From assembly GCF_900188455.1 (NCBI RefSeq), contig NZ_FZOL01000011.1:1-64000 (forward strand): DNA of 64,000 bases, read 5' to 3'. The notes beneath the pieces are model-generated. The model saw only the letters and a list, made by a program, of their open reading frames with translations, was not told where the DNA came from and searched no databases. The translations under genes and the position numbers were made by a program. This document shows positions 10,147-17,466 of this stretch, piece after piece. Source of the DNA: Pseudomonas japonica (GTDB lineage: Bacteria > Pseudomonadota > Gammaproteobacteria > Pseudomonadales > Pseudomonadaceae). How positions within the stretch are numbered: the first letter of the stretch is position 1; every line of letters begins with the position of its first letter.

Positions 10147-11046
10147 ATGAAAGTATTCATCGTCCTGCTGTTCGTCGTTTCAATCGCCTACGTGCATTTT
10201 CGCGGTCGCGTGCGGCACAAGATCACCCGCCAGCTGGGTGACCACTCCAGCTTCCTGGCGCCGGTCAATGCCTTCCTCTATCTGTTCTCCAGGCTGCCGG
10301 CCAAACCGTACCTGCCGACCGAGTCGTTCCCGGAGCTCAAGCCCCTGCAGGACAACTGGCGGGAGATCCGCGAGGAAGCCCTGCAACTGCTGCATGTCGG
10401 CGAGATCAAGAGCTCGCAGAACTACGACGATGTCGGCTTCAACTCGTTCTTCAAGAGTGGCTGGAAGCGCTTCTACCTGAAGTGGTACGGCGAGAGTCAC
10501 CCTTCGGCGATGAAACTCTGCCCGCGCACCACCGAACTGCTGCAGAGCATCGGCACGGTCAAGGCGGCGATGTTCGCCACCCTGCCGCCGGGTTCGAAGC
10601 TGGTGCGCCACCGCGATCCGTATGCCGGTTCGTACCGTTATCACCTGGGCCTGGACACGCCGAACGACGAAGCCTGCTACATCTGCGTGGATGGCGAGAA
10701 CTACCACTGGCGGGATGGCGAGGCGGTGATGTTCGACGAGACCTACATCCACTACGCCGCCAACCAGACCGAGCACAACCGGGTCATCCTGTTCTGCGAC
10801 GTCGAGCGGCCGTTGAAGTACCGCTGGGCGACCGCGTTCAACCGCTGGTTCAGTGCCAATGTCATGGCCGCCGCCGCGGCACCGAACGATGCCGGGGACA
10901 AGACCGGCGGGATCAACCGGCTGTTCACCCGCATCTACAAGATCCGCGAGCGCGGCAAGGCCCTGAAGAAGCGCAACCGGGCGCGTTACTACGCCGAGAA
11001 ATGGGCGGTGGTGGCGGCGATTGCGCTGGTGTTCATCTATATCTGA
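10147..11046 (+). CDS. lpxO: LpxO-type lipid A 2-hydroxylase (aspartyl/asparaginyl beta-hydroxylase family)
   Basis: The 299-residue, Fe(II)/2-oxoglutarate-dependent oxygenase is expected to hydroxylate the 2-position of a lipid A secondary acyl chain at the inner membrane. Visible family features are an N-terminal membrane helix (residues 2-11), the metal-binding HRDPYAGSYRYHLGL near 157, a second histidine in YIHYAANQ followed by the 2-oxoglutarate-binding arginine in NRVILFCD near 219, and a C-terminal hydrophobic anchor (last 15 residues). Length equals typical LpxO. The start at 10147 (MKVFIV) is preferred over an in-frame ATG 33 bases earlier because it begins at the membrane helix. Lipid A hydroxylation affects envelope stability and host recognition. 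Pseudomonads often carry more than one paralogue, so the exact acyl target is not certain. Confidence 0.87.
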   Translation: MKVFIVLLFVVSIAYVHFRGRVRHKITRQLGDHSSFLAPVNAFLYLFSRLPAKPYLPTESFPELKPLQDNWREIREEALQLLHVGEIKSSQNYDDVGFNSFFKSGWKRFYLKWYGESHPSAMKLCPRTTELLQSIGTVKAAMFATLPPGSKLVRHRDPYAGSYRYHLGLDTPNDEACYICVDGENYHWRDGEAVMFDETYIHYAANQTEHNRVILFCDVERPLKYRWATAFNRWFSANVMAAAAAPNDAGDKTGGINRLFTRIYKIRERGKALKKRNRARYYAEKWAVVAAIALVFIYI

Positions 11047-11060
11047 TGTTCAGGGTGGGG

Positions 11061-11386
11061 CCGCCAGGTGCCTGTCTTGAGTGTTGTAGCGCCTGTGAGA
11101 TCGAGCGCCGCCCGCGCGGCGCATCGCGAGCGCGCTCGCTCCTACATTTTTTGCAACGTACCTATGCCTGACAGGCCATGGTTGACCGCCTTGTATGCAC
11201 GACGCGGTATCGCGTCGACCCCAACCGCTTCCTCGCGATAAATCGCCAAGCGCCAAAGGCTGGCAACGCCGCTCTCACAGGCCATGGCACGTTGCAACAA
11301 ATGTAGGAGCGAGCGCGCTCGCGATGCGCCGCGCGGGCGGCGCTCGATCTTGAGAGCACCGCAAGCCTTAAGACAGGCCCCTACCA
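11061..11386. repeat. Composite MITE-like intergenic repeat, copy 1
   Basis: This imperfect giant palindrome fills the gap between lpxO and the XRE gene. The outer ends carry GCCAGGTGCCTGTCTTGAG and its inverted counterpart. The arms contain GATCGAGCGCCGCCCGCG and the REP core GAGCGCGCTCGC. The asymmetric centre (about 11150-11295) begins and ends with TTGCAACG. Three related copies lie at 13864, 21121 and 27992. No open reading frame is credible. Confidence 0.85.
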
Positions 11387-11394
11387 GCGCCCCC

Positions 11395-11949
11395 CTATTT
11401 GAAGATCGTCAACACAATCCGCACATCCTCCTCCCCGACATTGCGAAACCAGTGCTCGCAATCCCCGCGCACCGTCGCCGTGTCCCCTTCGCGCAACACC
11501 ACCACCTGATCCCCGGCATTCACCTCCAGCGTTCCGGCGATGATGTGGAAAATCTCCCGCGACCCGCTCTTGTGCGGCGAGAACTTCGCCGATGAAGCCC
11601 CTGGCGGCACGGTATAGGACAACAGTTCCAGATCCGGCCCGGGCCGCGCCAGGGCCAGCCTGACGATCCCGGTCTCGGCGTCGACGAAGCGCAGGTTCTC
11701 CCCCGCCCGGGTCACCTCCGTCGGCGCCTGCTCGATCAGTTCGGACAATTCGCAGCCCAGCCCGCGGGCGATGGCCAGGGCATTGCGCAGGCTCGGGCTC
11801 AACATCCCGCGTTCCAGGCGCGACAGCGCCGCCGCCGACACCCCGCTGTTCTGCGCCAGTTGGTCCAGGGTCACCCCCAGTTGCAGGCGCCGCTGGCGTA
11901 CCGCGGTGCCGAACAGGTCCTGCTCGGTTTGCTCGTCTGTGTCTCTCAT
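11395..11949 (-). CDS. XRE-family regulator with C-terminal cupin domain
   Basis: The 184-residue DNA-binding protein has an HTH_3 domain near residues 15-70 (RQRRLQLGVTLDQLAQNSGV, SAAALSRLERG) and a C-terminal cupin_2 sensor (about 105-180, with GSREIFHIIAGTLEV and GDCEHWFRNVG). This is the architecture of PuuR/SutR-type regulators that sense small metabolites. The start is the ATG at 11949. An upstream continuation of the frame runs through the permease on the other strand and is spurious. It is divergent from a lactate-permease-family carrier across 72 bp that hold two matching inverted repeats, so it most likely controls that carrier and itself. The effector is unknown. Confidence 0.88.
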   Translation of the reverse strand: MRDTDEQTEQDLFGTAVRQRRLQLGVTLDQLAQNSGVSAAALSRLERGMLSPSLRNALAIARGLGCELSELIEQAPTEVTRAGENLRFVDAETGIVRLALARPGPDLELLSYTVPPGASSAKFSPHKSGSREIFHIIAGTLEVNAGDQVVVLREGDTATVRGDCEHWFRNVGEEDVRIVLTIFK

Positions 11950-11971
11950 GTTGTTCCTGTCATCTTGCAAA

Positions 11972-12005
11972 TTGCTTATCCGCAAATATAATTGCGAAAA
12001 AGCAA
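11972..12005. promoter_or_regulatory. Two TTGC-N6-GCAA inverted repeats, probable XRE operator
   Basis: TTGCTTATCCGCAA (11972-11985) and TTGCGAAAAAGCAA (11992-12005) share TTGC-N6-GCAA and lie exactly 20 bp apart, centre to centre, about two helical turns. They sit between the divergent XRE and permease starts in the most AT-rich part of the gap. Assignment to the adjacent regulator is inference. Confidence 0.6.
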
Positions 12006-12021
12006 ATGTCGAGTCCATGAA

Positions 12022-13419
12022 ATGAATGCCCTTCTCGCCGCATCCCCCGTGTTTTCCTCGATCCTCGCCCTCGGGCTCGGCATCCGCTCGCTGCACGCGG
12101 CGCTGCTGGGGGTGCTGGCTGCGCTGTTGGCGACCATTATTGCCTTTCCGCTGGGTGCAGCGGAAATCGGCGTAGCCGCGCTCAAGTGGCTGCCGCTGGT
12201 GGTCGAGGTGGTCCTGATCGTCGGTGGTGGGCTGCTGATGTCCGAGGTGCTGCGTCACGCCGGGGCGCAGGCGGCGCTGGCCAACTGGATCAAGGGCCGC
12301 GCCGGCACCGGTGTCGGCGCGGTGCTGCTGGTGGTGCATGGCATCACGCCGTTCGCCGAGTCGGTGACCGGTTTCGGCATCGGCGTGACCATCGGCATCC
12401 CGCTGCTGGTGTTCATGGGCCTGCCGGGGCGGCATGCCGCGCTGATCGGTCTGCTCGGCCTGTGCGCGGTGCCCTGGGGTTCGATGGGACCGGGCACGAT
12501 GATCGCCGCGGGCCTGGCCGGCCTGCGTTTCGATGAACTGGGCGTAGCCTCGGCGGCGCTGAGCATCCTGCCGTTCGCGGTCAACGGTTGCGTCGCCGCG
12601 TGGCTGGTCAGCCAGCCGGGCCAGCGCCCGCGGGCAATGCTCCTGGCCCTGGGCTCGGCGCTGATCCTGACCCTCGCGGTAGGCCTGTCGAACCTGGCCT
12701 TCGGTACCGCGCCGGCCGGGGCACTGGGCAGCGTGGCGATCATCTGCCTGCACCTGCTGCGTGGCGCCAAGACTGGCGAGGCGCTGCTGCCCATCGGCCG
12801 GCGTGCCCTGCAGGCGTACGGACTGCTGCTCGGCGGTGTCCTGGTGGCCGGTAGCGTGGTGCGTTTCAGCGGGCTCTCCGAGGCCTGGCACTACGTCGCC
12901 TCGCCGGCCCTGTGGCTGTTCGTCGCGGCGCTCTGGTTCAGCGCCGGGCGCCCGCCCGCCGAGCCCCTGGCGCGGGCCTGGAGCGCCTGGTTGCAGGTCG
13001 CGCCGGTGACCGCACTGTTCATCGTCATGGGCATCGTCATGGCGGTCAGCGGCACCGCGGCCTATCTCGCTCGATTGCTCGCGGAAATCGGATCCGGCTA
13101 CCTGGCGATCTCGCCCTTCGTCGGCGCCCTGGGCGGATTCGTCACCGGTTCCAGCAGCGGCTCCAACGCCATGTTCGCCGCGACCCAGGCGGAGATCGCC
13201 CGCTCGCTCGGGGCGAACCTGCTGCTGTTCATGGCCACCCACAACGTCGCCGCGGCGATCTCCATCCTCGCCTCGCCGGGCAAGATCGAAATGGCCCTGC
13301 AGCTGGCTGGCGACGCGGCGACACAGCGCCGCTGGGTGCAGCGCATGGCCATCGCCGTGGTCCTGTGCAGCGCCGGGCTGATGGCGCTGGTCAACGTGCT
13401 GGCCGGCCGCTGGTTCTAA
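12022..13419 (+). CDS. LctP/lactate-permease-family transporter
   Basis: The 465-residue integral membrane protein has about 12-14 hydrophobic segments. Lactate permease family (LctP) hallmarks are visible: VTGFGIGVTIGIPLL near residue 115, a GSMGPGT loop near 152 and FVTGSSSGSNAMFAATQ near 373. It probably imports a hydroxy- or keto-carboxylate, but it is shorter than the usual 540-560 residue LldP and diverged, so the substrate may differ. The ATG at 12022 is chosen because translation from it begins at the first membrane helix; the ribosome site is poor. It is divergent from an XRE-cupin regulator with shared operators, making substrate-induced expression likely. Confidence 0.8.
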   Translation: MNALLAASPVFSSILALGLGIRSLHAALLGVLAALLATIIAFPLGAAEIGVAALKWLPLVVEVVLIVGGGLLMSEVLRHAGAQAALANWIKGRAGTGVGAVLLVVHGITPFAESVTGFGIGVTIGIPLLVFMGLPGRHAALIGLLGLCAVPWGSMGPGTMIAAGLAGLRFDELGVASAALSILPFAVNGCVAAWLVSQPGQRPRAMLLALGSALILTLAVGLSNLAFGTAPAGALGSVAIICLHLLRGAKTGEALLPIGRRALQAYGLLLGGVLVAGSVVRFSGLSEAWHYVASPALWLFVAALWFSAGRPPAEPLARAWSAWLQVAPVTALFIVMGIVMAVSGTAAYLARLLAEIGSGYLAISPFVGALGGFVTGSSSGSNAMFAATQAEIARSLGANLLLFMATHNVAAAISILASPGKIEMALQLAGDAATQRRWVQRMAIAVVLCSAGLMALVNVLAGRWF

Positions 13420-13515
13420 AGCACTAGCGGCTCAGGCCCAACGACCATTGGCGCGGTGCGCGTCGAGCGACTAGCTTCACTGTTCGATCGATCGCAACCC
13501 AACGAGGTGAACACG

Positions 13516-13860
13516 ATGAGCATGATGGACTGGGATGGTTACCGTAAGCAGTTGATGGCCGGCATCGGCGATCTGAAACAGCTCTCCCCCGACACCGTGG
13601 CGGGCTACATGACCGCCAGTGGCGCGGGGGCCAAGACCAATCACCTGGATGCCAAGACCCGTGAGCTGATTTCCCTGGCGGTGGCCGTCACAACCCGCTG
13701 CGACGGCTGCATCGCCGTGCATTCGCAGCAGGCGGTCAAACATGGCGCGACCCGCGAGGAAATCGCCGAAGCGCTGGGCGTGGCCGTGGCGATGAATGCT
13801 GGTGCGGCGCTGGTGTATTCGGCGCGGGCGCTGGATGCGGTGGGCAAGGCTGGCGAGTAG
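13516..13860 (+). CDS. AhpD-like carboxymuconolactone decarboxylase family protein
   Basis: The 114-residue protein is an all-helical AhpD/CMD-family member. The redox motif CDGC is followed by IAVHSQQAVKHGATREEI (about residues 59-80), the pattern of alkylhydroperoxidase AhpD-like peroxidases, in which the two cysteines and the downstream histidine do the chemistry. The likely role is cytosolic peroxide reduction. The start at 13516 has GAGGTGA upstream; an in-frame ATG 60 bases earlier has no ribosome site and encodes a non-family extension. It follows the permease by 96 bp on the same strand, perhaps co-transcribed. Substrate and electron donor are unknown. Confidence 0.88.
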   Translation: MSMMDWDGYRKQLMAGIGDLKQLSPDTVAGYMTASGAGAKTNHLDAKTRELISLAVAVTTRCDGCIAVHSQQAVKHGATREEIAEALGVAVAMNAGAALVYSARALDAVGKAGE

Positions 13861-13863
13861 GTT

Positions 13864-14330
13864 CTGGCGGGGGGCTGGTAGGAGATGGTGTCAAGGCTGC
13901 CAGGTGCTCGCCGTGACCAATGCAGCGCCCTTGAGATCGAGCGCCGTCCGCGCGGCGCATCGCTGTGCATGGCGACATCCTTCTAGCGCCCTCAAGATCG
14001 AGCGCCGTCCACACGGCGCTTCGCGAGCAAGCTCGCTCCCACAGTTTGTTGCAACGAACCTATGTCTGTCAGGCCATGGTTGACCGCCTTGTTGGTTCGA
14101 CTCGATATCCAGGTCGAGCGCAATGGCCTCTCTGCTGACACCAGTCATGCACCAAGGCTGACAACCCCAATCCCACAGGCCATGGCGCGTTGCAACAAAC
14201 TGTGGGAGCGAGCTTGCTCGCGAAGCGCCGTGCGGACGGCGCTCGATCTTGAGAGCGCTGCAAAAACTCAAGACAGGCACCTGAAGACTCAAGACAGCCA
14301 CCTGACAGCCTTGATGCAAAAACCCCATCC
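13864..14330. repeat. Composite MITE-like intergenic repeat, copy 2
   Basis: Same family and orientation as the copy at 11061. The left end carries CTGGCGGGGG and GGCTGCCAGGTG; the right end carries CTCAAGACAGGCACCTG, partly duplicated (CTCAAGACAGCCACCTGACAGCC follows in two pieces). Arms contain GAGCGAGCTTGCTCGCG REP cores and GATCGAGCGCCGTCC. The centre (about 14048-14200) starts TTGCAACG and ends GTTGCAACAA. It fills the whole gap between the AhpD-like and GNAT genes. Confidence 0.85.
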
Positions 14331-14371
14331 ACTAGAATGCCCCCCACCCCGCCACAACGAAGAATCCCCCC

Positions 14372-14929
14372 ATGCTGCAGATCCGCCCGATGACCGCCGC
14401 CGACTTCGACCGTTTCTGGCCCACCTTCCAGGCCATCATCGCGGCCCGGGAAACCTACGCCTACGACCCCGCCATGACCCAGGACCAGGCTCGCCAGCTC
14501 TGGCTCGACGCCCCCCTGCACACCCTGGTCGCCGAGGAACACGGCGAACTGCTCGGCGCCTACTTTCTCAAGGCCAACGCCGCCGGCCCCGGCAGCCATG
14601 TCGGCAACTGCGGCTATATGGTCAGCGAAGCCGCCCGCGGCCGCGGGATCGCCCGGCAGATGTGCGAGCACTCCCAGCAACTGGCCCGCGCCTGCGGCTT
14701 CCTCGCCCTGCAGTTCAACTCGGTGGTGGCCAGCAACGAGGTCGCCGTCGCCCTGTGGAGCAAGCTCGGCTTCGAAACCGTCGGTCGCCTGCCCAAGGCC
14801 TACCGCCACGGCCGCCTCGGTCTGGTCGACTGCCTGGTGATGTACAAGTGGCTGGGCGAGCCCGAGCAGCCGAAGCTGATCGGCCGCAAGAACATCGAGG
14901 CCGTGGTCTCGCGCCGCCGCGGCCGCTGA
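14372..14929 (+). CDS. GNAT-family N-acetyltransferase
   Basis: The 185-residue protein has one GNAT fold. A central strand (EHGELLGAYFLKAN) precedes the acetyl-CoA pyrophosphate-binding loop AARGRGIARQMCEHS near residues 88-102, then FNSVVASNEVAVALWSKLGF near 112-131. It would transfer an acetyl group from acetyl-CoA to an amine that cannot be predicted. It begins shortly after repeat copy 2, and its stop codon is one base before the start of the next gene, a LysR regulator, so the two are probably co-transcribed. Confidence 0.87.
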   Translation: MLQIRPMTAADFDRFWPTFQAIIAARETYAYDPAMTQDQARQLWLDAPLHTLVAEEHGELLGAYFLKANAAGPGSHVGNCGYMVSEAARGRGIARQMCEHSQQLARACGFLALQFNSVVASNEVAVALWSKLGFETVGRLPKAYRHGRLGLVDCLVMYKWLGEPEQPKLIGRKNIEAVVSRRRGR

Positions 14930-14930
14930 C

Positions 14931-15863
14931 ATGGAACAGCGCATGCTGCGCGATGCCTTCGCCGGCCTCAGCGTGTTCTTCGCCGTCGCCGAGGAACGCA
15001 GCTTCACCCGGGCCGCGGCGCGCCTGGGACTGTCGCAGACCGCCGTGAGCCACTCGGTGCGCACCCTCGAAACCCGCCTTGGCGTACGCCTGCTGTCGCG
15101 CAACTCGCGCAGCGTGGTTCCCACCGAGGCCGGCGAACGCCTGCTGCGCAACGTCGCGCCGCAGATGGCGCAGATCGATGCCGAACTGGCCGCCCTCGAC
15201 GAACTGCGCGACCGCCCCACCGGCACCCTGCGCATCACCGCCTCCGACCACGCCGTGCGTTCGGTGCTGATGGGCAAGCTCAAACGCTTCCTGCCGCAAT
15301 ACCCGGGAATCAAGGTGGAGATCTCCACCGAAAACGCCCTGGTGGACATTGTCGCCGAACGCTTCGATGCCGGCGTGCGCCTGGGCGACTCCCTGGCCCA
15401 GGACATGATCGCCGTGCGCATCGCCGCGGACATGCGTTTCGCCCTGGTCGCCACCCGCACCTGGCTGGCCAGCCATCCCGCGCCGCAGTCGCCAGAGGAG
15501 CTGGTGCGGCACAACTGCATCAATCTGCGCCTGGCCACCCACGGCAACATCTGGCCCTGGGAGTTCGTCCGCGACGGCCGTGCGCTGAACGTGCGAGTCG
15601 ACGGCCAACTGACCTTCAGCAGCATCCTCGACTGCCTCGACGCCGCCGTGGCCGGCCTCGGCCTGGCCTACGTGCCGGAGGAAATGGCCGCACCCTGGCT
15701 GCGCTCCGGGCACCTGGTGCGCCTGCTGGAGGCGTACTCCCCGACCTGGCCCGGCCTGCACCTGTACTACCCGAGCCGGCGCCAGCCCTCGGGGGCCATG
15801 GCCCTGCTGATCGCCGCCCTGCGGCTGGACGCGGACGAGCCGATTCATCGATTGCGTTCATAG
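14931..15863 (+). CDS. LysR-family transcriptional regulator (tandem paralogue 1)
   Basis: The 310-residue regulator has an N-terminal winged helix (about 10-70; SFTRAAARLGLSQTAVSHSV) and a substrate-binding-like effector domain (about 95-300) of the CrgA/TrpI-like class. It is translationally adjacent to the GNAT gene (1-bp gap) and followed after 86 bp by a clear paralogue. The pair share stretches such as LRITASDHA, GDSLAxD, AVRIAADxR, HxCINLRL and AAVAGxGLAYVPE. They precede a molybdenum hydroxylase operon on the same strand, which one or both may control. The effector is unknown. Confidence 0.9.
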   Translation: MEQRMLRDAFAGLSVFFAVAEERSFTRAAARLGLSQTAVSHSVRTLETRLGVRLLSRNSRSVVPTEAGERLLRNVAPQMAQIDAELAALDELRDRPTGTLRITASDHAVRSVLMGKLKRFLPQYPGIKVEISTENALVDIVAERFDAGVRLGDSLAQDMIAVRIAADMRFALVATRTWLASHPAPQSPEELVRHNCINLRLATHGNIWPWEFVRDGRALNVRVDGQLTFSSILDCLDAAVAGLGLAYVPEEMAAPWLRSGHLVRLLEAYSPTWPGLHLYYPSRRQPSGAMALLIAALRLDADEPIHRLRS

Positions 15864-15949
15864 CTGCATGCGCGTCATGCGGGTTTCTCCATCGATCCCC
15901 GATCACTAGAGTCGCAGCCCCGTCACCCGCCACCTGAGAGCCCGCCCCC

Positions 15950-16873
15950 ATGGCCAAGGAACCCTACAGCCAACTCCTCGCCCTGATGGCCGTGGCCCGC
16001 GAGCGCAACTTCACCCGCGCGGCGGCGCAACTGGGCATGTCGCAATCGATGCTCAGCTACACCATCCGCGAGATGGAAAAGCGCCTCGACATCCGCCTGC
16101 TGACCCGTACCACCCGCAGCGTCGCCCTGACTGAAGCCGGGGAACGCCTGCTCGACGCCGTCGGCCCGCGCCTGAGCGATATCGAGGCGCAACTGCTGGC
16201 GGTGGCGGAGCTTGGCGACACCCCCGGCGGCACCCTGCGCATCACCGCCAGCGATCACGCCATCGACACCCTGCTCTGGCCGAAACTCGCGCCGCTGCTG
16301 CACCGCTACCCGCGCCTGCACCTGGAAATGCACTCGGACTACGCCCTGACCGATATCGTCCAGGGCCGCTACGATTTCGGCGTGCGCACGGGCGACAGCC
16401 TGGCGAAGGACATCTGCGCGGTGCGCATCGCTGCGGACTTTCGCCTGGTGATCGTCGCCGCCCCGGCGTACCTGGCCGAACGCACGCCGCCGCGCACCCC
16501 GGAAGAACTGATGAACCACGACTGCATCAACCTGCGCCTGCCGACCCTGGGCAATCTCTACGCCTGGGAGCTGACCCACGGCGAGCGCGAGCTGAACGTG
16601 CGGGTCAGCGGACGCCTGGTGTTCAACGGCATCTACCAGGTGTTCAACGCCGCCGTGGCCGGGCACGGGCTGGCCTATGTCCCGGAGGACCTGGCCGCTC
16701 CGTATCTGCACAGCGGCCGCCTGCTGCCGGTGCTGCCGGACTGCTGGCGAACCTTTCCCGGCTTTCACCTGTACTACTCCAGCCAGCGCGAGGTCTCGCG
16801 GGCGATGGGGTTGGTGATCGAGGCCCTGCGCTACGACGACGGGCACGCGCAAAGCACCCATTCATCAATCTGA
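15950..16873 (+). CDS. LysR-family transcriptional regulator (tandem paralogue 2)
   Basis: The 307-residue LysR regulator has the winged-helix segment NFTRAAAQLGMSQSMLSYTI at about 19-38 and an effector domain from about 92. It is a tandem duplicate of the preceding gene with conserved length and layout. Its stop codon abuts a perfect palindrome (16874-16890) and lies 134 bp before the 2Fe-2S subunit gene of the molybdenum hydroxylase, so it is the closest candidate regulator of that operon. Being on the same strand rather than divergent is slightly unusual for a LysR regulator of its neighbour. Confidence 0.9.
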   Translation: MAKEPYSQLLALMAVARERNFTRAAAQLGMSQSMLSYTIREMEKRLDIRLLTRTTRSVALTEAGERLLDAVGPRLSDIEAQLLAVAELGDTPGGTLRITASDHAIDTLLWPKLAPLLHRYPRLHLEMHSDYALTDIVQGRYDFGVRTGDSLAKDICAVRIAADFRLVIVAAPAYLAERTPPRTPEELMNHDCINLRLPTLGNLYAWELTHGERELNVRVSGRLVFNGIYQVFNAAVAGHGLAYVPEDLAAPYLHSGRLLPVLPDCWRTFPGFHLYYSSQREVSRAMGLVIEALRYDDGHAQSTHSSI

Positions 16874-16890
16874 TCGCTAGCCGCTAGCGA
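16874..16890. promoter_or_regulatory. 17-bp palindrome upstream of Mo hydroxylase operon
   Basis: TCGCTAGC and GCTAGCGA are separated by one C directly after the LysR stop, and a further GCTAGCG lies at about 16922. It could be an operator for the downstream operon or a short hairpin. There is no T-run, so an intrinsic terminator is unlikely. Confidence 0.4.
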
Positions 16891-17007
16891 ACCGGCCCGC
16901 TCATCGCTTTCGTACCCCTGTGCTAGCGTTTCCTGACCGGGCGATGCGCCTTTTCGCGCACACATACCTAGAACACGCCCCCAACCGACCGATGACTGGT
17001 GAGCCCC

Positions 17008-17466
17008 ATGGACCTGCGAATCAACCAACAGACCTATCAGGTCGACGCCGACGCGGACACGCCCCTGCTCTGGGTGATCCGTGACGACCTCGGCCTGACC
17101 GGGACCAAGTACGGCTGCGGCCTGGCCCAGTGCGGTGCCTGCTCGGTGCTGATCGACGGCAACGTGGTGCGCGCCTGCGTCACGCCGGTGGCCGCCGTGG
17201 TCGGCCGCGAGATCACCACCATCGAGGCGGTGGAAGCCGACAGCGTCGGCAAGCGCGTGGTCGACGCCTGGGTCCGCCACCAGGTGGCCCAGTGCGGTTA
17301 CTGCCAGTCCGGCCAGGTAATGGCCGCCACCGCCCTGCTCAAGCACAACGCCCGACCCAACGATGCCGAGATCGAGGCGGCGATGGTCAACCTGTGCCGC
17401 TGCGGCACTTACAACGCGATCCGCGCCGCGGTGCACGACGTCGCCAATGCCGGGGAGAACGCATGA
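17008..17466 (+). CDS. 2Fe-2S subunit of xanthine-oxidase-family molybdenum hydroxylase
   Basis: The 152-residue iron-sulfur subunit relays electrons from the molybdenum centre. Plant-type ferredoxin cysteines are in CGLAQCGACSV (about 40-50) and the second cluster in CGYCQSGQ (about 99-106) and NLCRCGTY (about 133-140). It is the IorA / aldehyde dehydrogenase small-subunit type. The ATG at 17008 has GGTGAG just before it; a GTG three codons earlier is also possible. Its stop overlaps the next start (ATGA), so it is translationally coupled to the Mo-binding subunit. The absence of a FAD subunit and the presence of a cytochrome c gene downstream indicate electron transfer to the respiratory chain. 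Confidence 0.92.
   Translation: MDLRINQQTYQVDADADTPLLWVIRDDLGLTGTKYGCGLAQCGACSVLIDGNVVRACVTPVAAVVGREITTIEAVEADSVGKRVVDAWVRHQVAQCGYCQSGQVMAATALLKHNARPNDAEIEAAMVNLCRCGTYNAIRAAVHDVANAGENA

Noticed and set aside
11950..13242. Long leftward N-terminal extension of the XRE regulator
   Set aside because: The extra 430 residues are antisense to the permease and low in complexity; the HTH begins naturally after the ATG at 11949, within the operator-containing gap.
14069..14371. Frames reading through MITE-like copy 2
   Set aside because: They consist of repeat sequence, differ among copies and have no ribosome site; the repeat copies do not share a conserved frame.
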